This document shows positions 42,854 to 51,704 of a stretch of DNA of 64,000 bases, piece after piece. The DNA comes from Paludibaculum fermentans (GTDB lineage: Bacteria > Acidobacteriota > Terriglobia > Bryobacterales > Bryobacteraceae): positions 2,294,001 to 2,358,000 of the forward strand of contig NZ_CP063849.1 of assembly GCF_015277775.1 (NCBI RefSeq). The letters are read 5' to 3'. The notes beneath the pieces are model-generated. The model saw only the letters and a list, made by a program, of their open reading frames with translations. It had not been told where the DNA came from and ran no database searches. Every line of letters begins with the position of its first letter. The first letter of the stretch is position 1. Made by a program: the position numbers and the translations under genes.

Positions 42854-45800
42854 TCAGAACTCAAACCGCAGGGCGATCTGAACAATTCTAGGATCGCCGG
42901 CGGTCTCGATGCGGCCGAATCGCGTAGCGCTATTGGCCAGCGCATACGGTGTGCTGAAGTTCACATTGTTGAACGCGTTGAAGAACTCACCGCGCAACTG
43001 AGCCCGCAGCCGCTCCGTGATCGGGATCGCCTTCACGGCCGACAGGTCGAAGTTGATCGACTTCGGTCCGCGCAGGAAGTTGCGCGGCGCATTGCCGAAC
43101 GTGCCCGCGGCCGCCAGCGTGAACGCCGACGTGTTGAAGTAGCGTGCGATCTGGTCGGCCCTCGACCGGCCGCCGGCCAGGTTCGCGTCCCCGATCACAT
43201 CGGCGTAGTCCTGTCCGATGCTGCTCAGCGCCCGATCGGTGCCGGAGCGCACGGTATACGGGAACCCGCTGCGGAAGGTTGCGATCCCCGAAGTCTGCCA
43301 GCCGCCCAGTGTCGCCCGGATCACCCGGTGCGCCGTCTTCAGCTCCGGCAGGTTCCACACCCACGAGGAGACGAAGCGATGCGTGTTGTCGAAGTCCGAA
43401 ACAGCCCGGCCCGAACGGCGGTCGTACGGAATCGGAATGGACGTGCTCTGGCCCGGAGTGGTGTCGTCGCTCAGTTCATCGATCGACTTCGACCACGTGT
43501 AGTTCGCCTCAATGCTGAACCCCTTCGCCAGACGCCGCTCCACCGAGAACTGCAGCCCGTGATAGCTGGAACTGCTACCGGAATCGGCCACAAGAATCGA
43601 GTTGTAATTGCGATACGGCCGGCGCGCCTGGATGTTGCCCGTCGTCGCCCCCGCACTGTAGCGCGCCCAGTTCGTGTCGTAGTTGTACGAGAGCCGCCGG
43701 CCCAGGTTGCCGATATAGCTGGCGCGAGCCAGCAGTCCATTGAAGACCTCGTGCTCCACCGTGAAGTTGAGCGACTCCTGGTAGCTGGGCTTGAAGCCGT
43801 TGGAGAACGCGCCGAACGTGCCCAGCGGGGTGACGAACGACGAGTTCGTGGGCGGATCGAAGGGAGCGAAGGAACCCGGGAACGGATTCGGTGTATTCGC
43901 GTAAGGGTTGCTGAAGTTCACGCCGTTCAACGTGATCTGCGGGCTGAACGGAGCCGAATTCACAAAGCCGTTGTAGAGCACCGTGAACTGCGGATTCCAG
44001 AAGAGGCCCGCGCCGCCGCGCAGCACCGTGCGTCCTCCACCCGGCCGCCAGGCGTAGCCGAAGCGCGGCGCGAACGCCTGCTTGTAGCTGTCAAACCCGC
44101 CCATCGGGCAGCTTGGATCCCCTGCGTTCAAATAACCGTTGGGCGCATTCGGAAAGCGAGTAGACTGCACGCCAGGGGCAAAGCATTGCGTGCGGCCGAT
44201 CGAGTCCGTGTAAGGTAGGAACGGTTCCCACCGCACACCCAGATTGAGCGTCAGGTTCGTCGTGACGCGCCAGTCGTCCTGGACGAAGAGCCCGATGCGG
44301 TGTCCGCCCAGGTCCTTATACTCGCCGCCGCCCTGCCAGAACTGGTACACCTCGCCCAGCATGTAGTCCGCCATCGGATCGCCGGAGATCGAGCCGTTGA
44401 AATCGAAGTTGCCCATCGTGCGGAAGTCGTTCGTGATGTTGTTGCTCACGTGCAGGTACTCGCCGCCGATCTTCACCTGATGCGAACCCAGCATCCAGGT
44501 GAGCGTGTCCGACACATGGTAATCGCGATCCTTCTTGTCGTAGTTCCAGCCGGGCCGCGCCAGGAAGTAGTTACTGATGTTCACATAGACAGACGCCGGA
44601 TCCTTCACCGCGATACCGGCCACACCGGCTTTCGCGAAGTCGATGGGCAGCTTGACCGAAGCCCAGTCGTTGAACGTCCGCCGGCTACGGATGGCGAAGG
44701 TGCCATTGTTGATGATGTTCGGGGAGATCACCCAGACGTCGCTGAACGTCCAATGCGAGTAGGGCTGCGTGGACCGCCCCACGTCGGAGGTGAACATCGA
44801 CGCCAGATCCTCGGTGTTGCCCGTAAACGGCCGCGTGAACGTGCGCCGGAAGTAGCGGCCGGAGAAGCGGTGGTTGTTCCAGTTGTAGTCGCCGCGTGCC
44901 GTGTACTCGTCTTCCACCGGCTTGCCCTGATAGCCAGTGAACCGCTCGCCCGTCGCGCTCGAAGGCACGGGGATGAACTTCAGCAGCGCCTGGGAAACCG
45001 GGCTCAGGCGGCTGACCGGAATCTGGTTCCCGGCAAACGGCTGCTTCGTCAGCGGATCGATCACAGACTTCGTCAGGCTCGAGAAGTTGCCATCCCGCAT
45101 GGCCTGCGTCGGCAGGAACTGGCGCGTCAACTGCGGATCCGTCCGCAGTCGCGTCCCCTGGTAGCCGAAGAAGAAGAATGCCTTGTTCTTCACAATCGGT
45201 CCGCCCAGCGTCCCGCCGAACTGCGAGCGCTTCAGATTGTCGCGTTTCGCCGCAAAGAAGTTGCGCGCGTTGAAGACGCCGTTGCGCAGGAATTCGAAAG
45301 CCGAGCCGTGAAACTGGTTCGTGCCGGACTTCGTAATGACGCTGACCACCGCGCCCGTCGCATTGCCGAATTCGGCCGTGAAGTTGTTCTTCTGGATGCT
45401 GAACTCCTGCACGGCATCTGGATTCGGGAACAGGCCGCTGTTGTTGCGGTAGGAGTCCGTGTTCATGCCGCCATCCAGCATGTAATAGATGCCGTTGCCG
45501 CGCGTGCCGTTCACCGAGTAGGCGTTGCCTTCACTCGAGGACGAGCTGCGTGGAATCACGCCGGCCTGGATCGCCACCAACTGTGTGATGTCGCGGCCGT
45601 TTAGCGGCAGATTCACGATGCGCTGCTGGTCCACCATGCCGCGCAAGGCTCCGGTCTGCGTCTCCAGTAGCGGAGCCTGGGCGGTCACCTCCACTGCCTC
45701 CGACACCGCGCCCACCTGCAGCGTGATGTCCACCGTAACAGTCGTATCCACTGTAAGCGTCAGGCCCGCCCGAGTGAAGGGCTGGAACCCGTTGGCCTTC

Positions 45801-46135
45801 GTCTGCAGCCGGTACTGGCCCACCGGCAGCAATGGCAGGGCGTAGGTCCCGTCCGTCAGGCTGGTCCGGGTCAATTCGAAGCCGGTATTGACGTTCACCG
45901 CCGTAATCTCGGCGCCCGGCACGGAAGCGCCGGAGCCATCCCGGACCGTGCCGGCAATGCGGCCGCTTGCCTGGGCTCGCAACTCCCGGACGGAGAAAAG
46001 GGCAAGAAGGAGGAACAGCGCCGGGAAGGCCCGGCGGCGACAGAGACCATAAAGAAGCGCCACGCGTGGATGCATGCCCCAGTGACGGACCGCCTGCTTC
46101 GATTTCAGGTTCGGACATTGAAACTTTTTTGTCAT
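42854..46135 (-). CDS. Oar-like TonB-dependent receptor with carboxypeptidase-regulatory domain
   Basis: About 1093 residues. The ATG at 46135 follows AGGG; a signal peptide (FPALFLLLALFSVRELRAQ) is preceded by a rather long basic N-terminus, so an ATG at 46075 is also possible. A regulatory domain (GRIAGTVRDGSGASVPGA), a plug with VNLPLNGRDITQLVAIQAGV and a large barrel ending LRFEF follow. It is clearly paralogous to the receptor at 48397: shared blocks include SVNG, FNARNFFAAKRDNLKRSQ and FGGTLGGP. It is divergent from the ECF sigma gene (74-nt gap) and followed by an esterase-like hydrolase. Confidence 0.93.
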   Translation of the reverse strand: MTKKFQCPNLKSKQAVRHWGMHPRVALLYGLCRRRAFPALFLLLALFSVRELRAQASGRIAGTVRDGSGASVPGAEITAVNVNTGFELTRTSLTDGTYALPLLPVGQYRLQTKANGFQPFTRAGLTLTVDTTVTVDITLQVGAVSEAVEVTAQAPLLETQTGALRGMVDQQRIVNLPLNGRDITQLVAIQAGVIPRSSSSSEGNAYSVNGTRGNGIYYMLDGGMNTDSYRNNSGLFPNPDAVQEFSIQKNNFTAEFGNATGAVVSVITKSGTNQFHGSAFEFLRNGVFNARNFFAAKRDNLKRSQFGGTLGGPIVKNKAFFFFGYQGTRLRTDPQLTRQFLPTQAMRDGNFSSLTKSVIDPLTKQPFAGNQIPVSRLSPVSQALLKFIPVPSSATGERFTGYQGKPVEDEYTARGDYNWNNHRFSGRYFRRTFTRPFTGNTEDLASMFTSDVGRSTQPYSHWTFSDVWVISPNIINNGTFAIRSRRTFNDWASVKLPIDFAKAGVAGIAVKDPASVYVNISNYFLARPGWNYDKKDRDYHVSDTLTWMLGSHQVKIGGEYLHVSNNITNDFRTMGNFDFNGSISGDPMADYMLGEVYQFWQGGGEYKDLGGHRIGLFVQDDWRVTTNLTLNLGVRWEPFLPYTDSIGRTQCFAPGVQSTRFPNAPNGYLNAGDPSCPMGGFDSYKQAFAPRFGYAWRPGGGRTVLRGGAGLFWNPQFTVLYNGFVNSAPFSPQITLNGVNFSNPYANTPNPFPGSFAPFDPPTNSSFVTPLGTFGAFSNGFKPSYQESLNFTVEHEVFNGLLARASYIGNLGRRLSYNYDTNWARYSAGATTGNIQARRPYRNYNSILVADSGSSSSYHGLQFSVERRLAKGFSIEANYTWSKSIDELSDDTTPGQSTSIPIPYDRRSGRAVSDFDNTHRFVSSWVWNLPELKTAHRVIRATLGGWQTSGIATFRSGFPYTVRSGTDRALSSIGQDYADVIGDANLAGGRSRADQIARYFNTSAFTLAAAGTFGNAPRNFLRGPKSINFDLSAVKAIPITERLRAQLRGEFFNAFNNVNFSTPYALANSATRFGRIETAGDPRIVQIALRFEF

Positions 46136-46146
46136 GCGACCCTGAA

Positions 46147-46174
46147 TTGAGCCGCACTGATTCGTCAGTATGTA
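46147..46174 (+). promoter_or_regulatory. candidate promoter of the ECF sigma operon
   Basis: TTGAGC (46147-46152) and TATGTA (46169-46174) are spaced by 16 bases in the 74-nt region between the divergent receptor and sigma genes. An overlapping GTATAC palindrome may also serve the minus strand. Boxes are imperfect; an ECF-type promoter could be present instead. Confidence 0.35.
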
Positions 46175-46209
46175 TACAGTCCACCAGGACTGGGCTTTGA
46201 GGTCGAATC

Positions 46210-46776
46210 TTGGATGACAGCACCGCAATTCCCCTGGTGTTGAGCGGGGAGATCAGTTCAGGCGTGGAGCAGAGTCCGGATCAATTCGTGGCCGATCTGT
46301 ACGCGGTGCATGCCAACAGCCTGCATCGCTACCTTCTGCTGACCGGCAGCCGGCCCGCCGATGCCGACGAGTTGCTCCAGGATGCGTTCCTGCGCCTGTT
46401 CCGCTGCCTGCGTGAAGGTGAACAAGTAGAGAAGCCAAAGGCCTGGCTCATCCGGACACTGCAGAATCTGCGGACCGACCGTGCTCGCCGCGAGTCCGGC
46501 CACCTCTCGCTCATGGGGAATGTCGTTCAACGCGGGCAGCTCGCCTGGACCACGCGCACGCTAAGCCCGGAAGAGGCGATGCTCGACCATGAACGCTTCG
46601 ATCGTCTACAGAGGGCGATGGGCAGCCTCACCGAAAGGCAACACCAGTACGTACTTATGCGCTCGGAAGGAATGACTTTGCGGGAGATCGCCGCCATGCA
46701 CGGCGTCACGGTTCAATCCGTGGCCGAGACCTGCGCCCGCGCGATTGAGCGGCTGGGGAAGTTGACCCATGAGTGA
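46210..46776 (+). CDS. ECF-family RNA polymerase sigma factor
   Basis: 188 residues from a TTG start preceded by GAGG seven bases upstream. Region 2 is visible in VADLYAVHANSLHRYLLL and ADELLQDAFLRLFRCL, and region 4 in LTERQHQYVLMRSEGMTLRE with IAAMHGVTVQSVAETCARAI as the helix-turn-helix. It has the usual ECF length. The stop overlaps the next gene, an anti-sigma-like membrane protein, by eight bases. The receptor genes on both sides (divergent and downstream) are likely regulon members, in the manner of FecI-type systems, although the anti-sigma does not look like FecR. Confidence 0.9.
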   Translation: MDDSTAIPLVLSGEISSGVEQSPDQFVADLYAVHANSLHRYLLLTGSRPADADELLQDAFLRLFRCLREGEQVEKPKAWLIRTLQNLRTDRARRESGHLSLMGNVVQRGQLAWTTRTLSPEEAMLDHERFDRLQRAMGSLTERQHQYVLMRSEGMTLREIAAMHGVTVQSVAETCARAIERLGKLTHE

Positions 46777-48349
46777 GCCACTGCAGCCTTCCGGGCACCC
46801 GGCTCCGGCCGACCTGTTACTCCATTTGGAGGAACCGTCGGAGCCCATCCGCACTCACATCGCCGGGTGCGCAGCGTGTCAGTCGCTGCTGGCGGCCCTC
46901 CAGGAAGGCGAAAGCAACCTGGCCGAATGGCGCAACATCCAGAGCGCGCTGGCGCCGCCCCCTCCACCCGTCACCGCCCTGCAGGCCCGCATGCGCGCTG
47001 AAGCGGCCCCGCTCTCGTGGTGGCGGCGCAACCGTACCATCGCACGCTGGACGCCGGCAATCGCCCTGGCCGGCGCGGCCGCCTGCCTCGTCCTCATCTT
47101 CAGTACGAACGGCATCTGGAACCCCGTCGCCGTCGAGGCCGCCGAGATCCTGCGCCATGCCAGCGAACAGGTGCAGCAGACGCGATCCGCCAAGACGCCG
47201 GCAGCGCCGCGTCACTATCGGATCCGGCAGGGAGGGCGCGAACTGCCCTCCATCGACGACGCAAAGCTTCAACTGGCCCGCATCGATCGCCGCGATCCCC
47301 TGAATCCGGATGATTACGCCCGCTGGCGCTCCGAACAAACGGAGAAACAGGACACCATCACACGAGGCAACGGCTGGGTCCGCTTGTCCACGGCGGTGTT
47401 GGGCAACCGCGCCATCGAATCGGCATCGATCACGGTCGATAGCCACGATTGGCACCCGCTCATCCGCAGCGTCCACTTCCGTGGGGAAGACGAGATTCAA
47501 ATGGAGGCCGCGCCGGCCGAAGCGGAAGTCACCAGCCAGGGCGCGCCAGACGGATCGAAGCCGGACGAATCCGGAGCCTTGAAACCGCCTGCCCCTACCG
47601 AAACGACAGCCCCCGCGGCCACCTCCGAAATCGCTATGTGGGAAGTCTTACACGCCGCAGGCGCCGACATCCACTCCGCGGCACAGCTCAGGCGGCAGGA
47701 CGGCGCAGTCTGCTACGAACTCTGGTCCGATCCCAGCGATCGCGAAAAGGTGACCCGGGCCATGCAGGCGATCCGCGGCGCCAAGCCGTGCAGCCAGTCC
47801 AAGTCTCCTGAGCGCGAAAAGCTGCTGGAGCCGATCTCCGCTGGAACCACCGCGGAATCACCCAGCCTCGCACTGCTCACCGCCCGCTTCGGAGACAAGG
47901 ACCGCGCCGGTCAGTATCTGGACGACGTGACGCGGCAGTACGTCGTGCTGCTGGCACGGGTGACGGCACTCGACCGGTATCTGCGCTGGTTCCCTCCAAC
48001 TCGCATGGAGACCCTGGACATGCCCAGCCGGCGGCGCGTTGAAGCCATCGCGCTGAGCGATGCCGCGGCCGTGACCACCGAAGCCAACCAGTATCTCCGC
48101 CTCATCGGAGAAGGTCTCGCAGCCCTGGCAGCCAGGCCCGCGTCCGCGGCGCCCGTCGGACCGGCGTCGGCCGCCTTACACTGCACCAGTATTGAATCGG
48201 CCTCCACGTTGTTGGAGGATCTGCGGTCGCTCCACCGCGAGTTCGCGACACTGTTCGGTTCCGGGTCGGAGCTGGCCTCCTCCGTCGAACGGACAGCACG
48301 AACGCGCGACGCGTTTGAGCACCGCCTGGCAGCGCTCTGCGCGAAGTAG
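46769..48349 (+). CDS. membrane anti-sigma factor-like protein with zinc-finger motif
   Basis: 526 residues. The N-terminus has HIAGCAAC (H30-x3-C34-x2-C37), the zinc-binding anti-sigma motif, then a single TM helix (about 94-111, TPAIALAGAAACLVLIF) and a large extracytoplasmic part of about 410 residues with a Glu/Ala/Pro-rich stretch. The outer part does not resemble a family I know. It overlaps the sigma gene by eight bases, the standard arrangement for a sigma/anti-sigma pair; it would hold the sigma factor at the membrane until an outside signal arrives. It is followed 47 nt later by a TonB receptor. Confidence 0.8.
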   Translation: MSEPLQPSGHPAPADLLLHLEEPSEPIRTHIAGCAACQSLLAALQEGESNLAEWRNIQSALAPPPPPVTALQARMRAEAAPLSWWRRNRTIARWTPAIALAGAAACLVLIFSTNGIWNPVAVEAAEILRHASEQVQQTRSAKTPAAPRHYRIRQGGRELPSIDDAKLQLARIDRRDPLNPDDYARWRSEQTEKQDTITRGNGWVRLSTAVLGNRAIESASITVDSHDWHPLIRSVHFRGEDEIQMEAAPAEAEVTSQGAPDGSKPDESGALKPPAPTETTAPAATSEIAMWEVLHAAGADIHSAAQLRRQDGAVCYELWSDPSDREKVTRAMQAIRGAKPCSQSKSPEREKLLEPISAGTTAESPSLALLTARFGDKDRAGQYLDDVTRQYVVLLARVTALDRYLRWFPPTRMETLDMPSRRRVEAIALSDAAAVTTEANQYLRLIGEGLAALAARPASAAPVGPASAALHCTSIESASTLLEDLRSLHREFATLFGSGSELASSVERTARTRDAFEHRLAALCAK

Positions 48350-48396
48350 CCCGCGCCGCGGCCCCGATTCCAGGGTGAGATGGTACCCTGTGCTCT

Positions 48397-51300
48397 ATGC
48401 GTGGAACGAGGGAGGGTACGTGCCTGGCTCTGCTCTTGGCCTGCGCCCCCGTGTGCGTTCTGCAAGCCCAGGATCACGCCGCCATTTCGGGTTGGATCAA
48501 GGACGTTCACGGCGCGATGATCCCGCGGGCCGACGTCCTGGTCTGGAATCAGGAAACAGGCCTCAGCCGCAACGGTCACTCCGATGACACCGGCCAGTAT
48601 GGCTTCAGCAGCCTGCAGCCGGGCCTCTACACCGTACACGTCTCAGCGCGCGGCTTCCGCAGCCTCACCCGTTCAAACATCCGGCTCGGCGTGTCGGAGC
48701 GCGCGTCCCTTGATGTCATGCTCCAGATCGGCCGCCTGGAGGAAAGCATCACCGTCAACGCCGACGAGGCGGCCTTGCCTGCCACCTCCGGCAGCCTGCG
48801 CGGCGCCGTCGACCAGCGCCGGATCGAGGATCTGCCACTCAATGGCCGCGACATCACCCAACTCGTCATGACGCAGGCCGGTGTCGTGATGGGCAGCCGG
48901 TCGTCGTCGGAAGGCAACGGCTATGCCGTCAACGGCGGCCGTCAGAACGGGGTGCACTACACCCTGGACGGCGGCACCAACACCGACGCCTACCGCCACC
49001 AGAGCGGCGTCTTCCCCAACTCCTCCGCCATCGCTGAGGTCGTGATCGAGCGCGGCAACCTCAGCGCCGAGCACGGCAATTCCGCCGGCACCATCGTGAG
49101 CGTTGTCACCAGAAGCGGCACGAACATGCTGCACGGTTCCGCCTTCGAATTCGCCCGCAACGGAGCACTGAACGCACGCGACTTCTTCGCCGCCAACCGC
49201 GACAACCTCAAGCGGTCGCAGTTCGGCGGCACCCTGGGCGGACCCGTCATCCGCAATCGCATGTTCTTCTTCGGCAGCTACCAGGGCACGCGTGGGCGCG
49301 CCGAGACGCAGTACACGCGCCAGTTCCTGCCCACCGCCGCCATGCGCGGCGGCGATCTCTCCGCGACAGCCAACCGCGTCGTCGATCCCCTGACACTCAG
49401 CCCGTTCCCGGCAAACCGCATTCCCGCCAGCCGGTTGAGTTCCGTCTCGCAGGCCCTGTTGCGCTACATCGCCGTGCCCGCTTCGGCCAGCGGTGAACGC
49501 CAGGTGAGCATCCGCGACCGCACCGGCGAGAACGAATACACGGCCCGGCTCGACTACAATACTTTCGCCCACCGCCTCACCGGGCACCTGTTCCAGCGCA
49601 ATCTCGAGACGCCCTTCTCTGGCAATCCGCAGGACCTCGCCTCCATGTTCGGACCCGGCGTCGGGCGCTCCGTGCAGCCTTACATCCACGCCACGTTCAC
49701 CGACGTCTGGATGCTCTCCGGCTCCGTCATCCACAACCTGACTTTCGCCGTGCGCGACCGGCGCACGTTGAACGATTGGGACTCCGTCCGCCTGCCCATC
49801 GACTTCGCACAGGCCGGTGTGCGGGGCATCGCCGTGAAGAGCCCGGCCGCCATGTACGTCAACGTCTACGGCAACTTCATGGCCCGGCCCGGCTGGAACT
49901 ACGACAAGCGCGACCGCGACTACCACCTCTCCGACAGCCTCAGTTGGATGGCTGGGCGTCACGAACTCAAAGCCGGCGGCGAAGTCCTGCGCCTTCGAAA
50001 CCAGATCCGGAACGACTTCCGCACCATGGGGAACTTCGATTTCAACGGAGCCGCCAGCGGCGATCCGATGGCTGATTTCCTGCTGGGCGAGGTCTACCAG
50101 TTCTGGCAGGGTGGCGGCGAGTATAAGGAACTCTCCGGTCTGCGGACCGCCCTCTTCCTGCAGGACTCCTGGCGCATCGGCAGCCGCTTCACGCTGAACA
50201 CCGGTCTTCGCTGGGATCCGTCCACGCCCTATCAGGATTCGCTCGGGCGCATCCAGTGCTTCGTGCCGGGCGTCCGGTCGACTCGATTTCCTAATGCGCC
50301 GCTCGGCTACCTGAACGCAGGCGACTGGGCCTGTCCGCAGGGCGGCTTCCGCGAGTTCCGCAAGTCCTTCGCGCCCCGCGTCGGGTTCGCCTGGCGGCCG
50401 CGTGGCACCAATCTCGTTTTTCGCGGCGGAGCCGGCATCTTCTGGGTGCCCCTGGCCACCATGCTCTACAACGGCTTCGTCAACTCAGCCCCGTTCAGCC
50501 CGCAGGTGACCCGGAACGGAGTCCAGTTCAGCGATCCGTTCGCCAATGTGGTGAACCCGTTCCCGGGTTCGTTCGCGCCCTTCCAGCCGTCCAGGGATGT
50601 GAAATTCTCGACACCGATGGGCCAGTTCGGCACCTTTTCGCCCGGCTTCCGTCCCGGCTATTCCGAGGGCGTCAATCTCACCGTCGAACACCCGTTCGGC
50701 AAGGCTTGGCTCGGCCGCGCTTCCTACGTCGGCAACCTTGGGCGGAATCTCTCCTACGCCTACGATCTGAACTACGCCCGCTACGCCGCAGGCGCCACCG
50801 CCTCAAATCTGCAGCAGCGCCGGCCCTATCCCGACTTCGCCAGCCTCATTGTGTCGGAATCCGGATCCAGTTCCAGCTACCATGCGCTGGAGACGGCGGT
50901 CTCGCGGCGCGCACCCTCGGGCCTGATCGTCGAAGCGAACTACACCTGGTCAAAGGCGATCGACGAGAGCTCCGAGGACACGATCCCCGGGCAGAGCGCC
51001 TCCATTGCCATGCCCTCTGACCGGCGGGCCGGCCGGGCTCTCGCCAACTTCGACGTTCCACACCGCCTGACGGCTTCGTGGGTCTGGCCCGTGCCCGCCG
51101 CCGGATTCGATGCACGGTGGGTTCGTTTGCTCACGAACGGCTGGGTCACCTCAGGCATGGCCACCTGGCGCGGAGGCATGCCGTTCTCGGTGCGTTCCGG
51201 AACGGACCGGGCGCTAAGCGGCGTGGGCCAGGATTTCGCCGACCTCACCGGTGATCCGAACATGAGCAACGGGCGGTCGAGACAGGAGATCATCGGCCGT

Positions 51301-51588
51301 TACTTCAACACGTCCGCGTTCCAATTGGCCGCACCTGGCACCTTTGGCAACGCGCCGCGGAATCTGTTGCGCGGCCCGGGCATGGTCAACTTCGACGTCG
51401 CCCTGGTGCGGGAGTTCCCGGTGCATGATCGTTTTCGGACCCAGGTGCGCGCGGAGTTCTTCAATGCGCTCAACCAGGCGGCACTCTCCAATCCGTATGC
51501 GCTCGTGAACAATCCAGCCCGGTTCGGGCGGATCGAAAGCTCAGGAGCGGCCCGCACCATCCAGTTGGCCCTGAAGCTCAGCTTCTGA
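48397..51588 (+). CDS. Oar-like TonB-dependent receptor downstream of ECF/anti-sigma genes
   Basis: 1063 residues: signal peptide (CLALLLACAPVCVLQAQ), regulatory domain (AAISGWIKDVHGAMIPRA), plug-like region (DLPLNGRDITQLVMTQAGVV) and a long beta-barrel ending IQLALKLSF, with a terminal Phe. It aligns throughout with the receptor encoded divergently at 42854-46135, including the NARDFFAANRDNLKRSQF and GDPMADFLLGEVYQFWQ blocks. The gene follows the anti-sigma gene by 47 nt and may be in the same operon. No clear Shine-Dalgarno sequence precedes the ATG. Ligand unknown. Confidence 0.92.
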   Translation: MRGTREGTCLALLLACAPVCVLQAQDHAAISGWIKDVHGAMIPRADVLVWNQETGLSRNGHSDDTGQYGFSSLQPGLYTVHVSARGFRSLTRSNIRLGVSERASLDVMLQIGRLEESITVNADEAALPATSGSLRGAVDQRRIEDLPLNGRDITQLVMTQAGVVMGSRSSSEGNGYAVNGGRQNGVHYTLDGGTNTDAYRHQSGVFPNSSAIAEVVIERGNLSAEHGNSAGTIVSVVTRSGTNMLHGSAFEFARNGALNARDFFAANRDNLKRSQFGGTLGGPVIRNRMFFFGSYQGTRGRAETQYTRQFLPTAAMRGGDLSATANRVVDPLTLSPFPANRIPASRLSSVSQALLRYIAVPASASGERQVSIRDRTGENEYTARLDYNTFAHRLTGHLFQRNLETPFSGNPQDLASMFGPGVGRSVQPYIHATFTDVWMLSGSVIHNLTFAVRDRRTLNDWDSVRLPIDFAQAGVRGIAVKSPAAMYVNVYGNFMARPGWNYDKRDRDYHLSDSLSWMAGRHELKAGGEVLRLRNQIRNDFRTMGNFDFNGAASGDPMADFLLGEVYQFWQGGGEYKELSGLRTALFLQDSWRIGSRFTLNTGLRWDPSTPYQDSLGRIQCFVPGVRSTRFPNAPLGYLNAGDWACPQGGFREFRKSFAPRVGFAWRPRGTNLVFRGGAGIFWVPLATMLYNGFVNSAPFSPQVTRNGVQFSDPFANVVNPFPGSFAPFQPSRDVKFSTPMGQFGTFSPGFRPGYSEGVNLTVEHPFGKAWLGRASYVGNLGRNLSYAYDLNYARYAAGATASNLQQRRPYPDFASLIVSESGSSSSYHALETAVSRRAPSGLIVEANYTWSKAIDESSEDTIPGQSASIAMPSDRRAGRALANFDVPHRLTASWVWPVPAAGFDARWVRLLTNGWVTSGMATWRGGMPFSVRSGTDRALSGVGQDFADLTGDPNMSNGRSRQEIIGRYFNTSAFQLAAPGTFGNAPRNLLRGPGMVNFDVALVREFPVHDRFRTQVRAEFFNALNQAALSNPYALVNNPARFGRIESSGAARTIQLALKLSF

Positions 51589-51620
51589 CCTGCGCTTGAA
51601 TCTGTCCTTGAATCGGATAA

Positions 51621-51649
51621 TTGATTTCTTTTCTCAGAAACTGTAAGAT
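51621..51649 (+). promoter_or_regulatory. sigma-70-type promoter of the lacI-iol operon
   Basis: TTGATT (51621-51626) and TAAGAT (51644-51649) are separated by exactly 17 bases, in an AT-rich stretch immediately after the receptor gene. Transcription would start near 51656, just before the LacI-type operator. Confidence 0.65.
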
Positions 51650-51664
51650 TCGATCGTTGGGTTA

Positions 51665-51678
51665 TGCACACGTTTGCA
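51665..51678 (+). promoter_or_regulatory. LacI-family operator in the iol operon leader
   Basis: TGCACACGTTTGCA is a palindrome with one mismatched pair and the central CG typical of LacI/GalR operators. It lies about +10 to +23 from the predicted transcription start and 26 nt before the GTG of the LacI-type regulator gene, a position suited to autorepression of the whole operon. Confidence 0.65.
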
Positions 51679-51704
51679 TGACTCGATTGGAGAGGCAGCA
51701 CCAC

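Noticed and set aside
44300-45604. 434-codon plus-strand open frame inside the minus-strand receptor
   Set aside because: Antisense to conserved receptor sequence and without family features.
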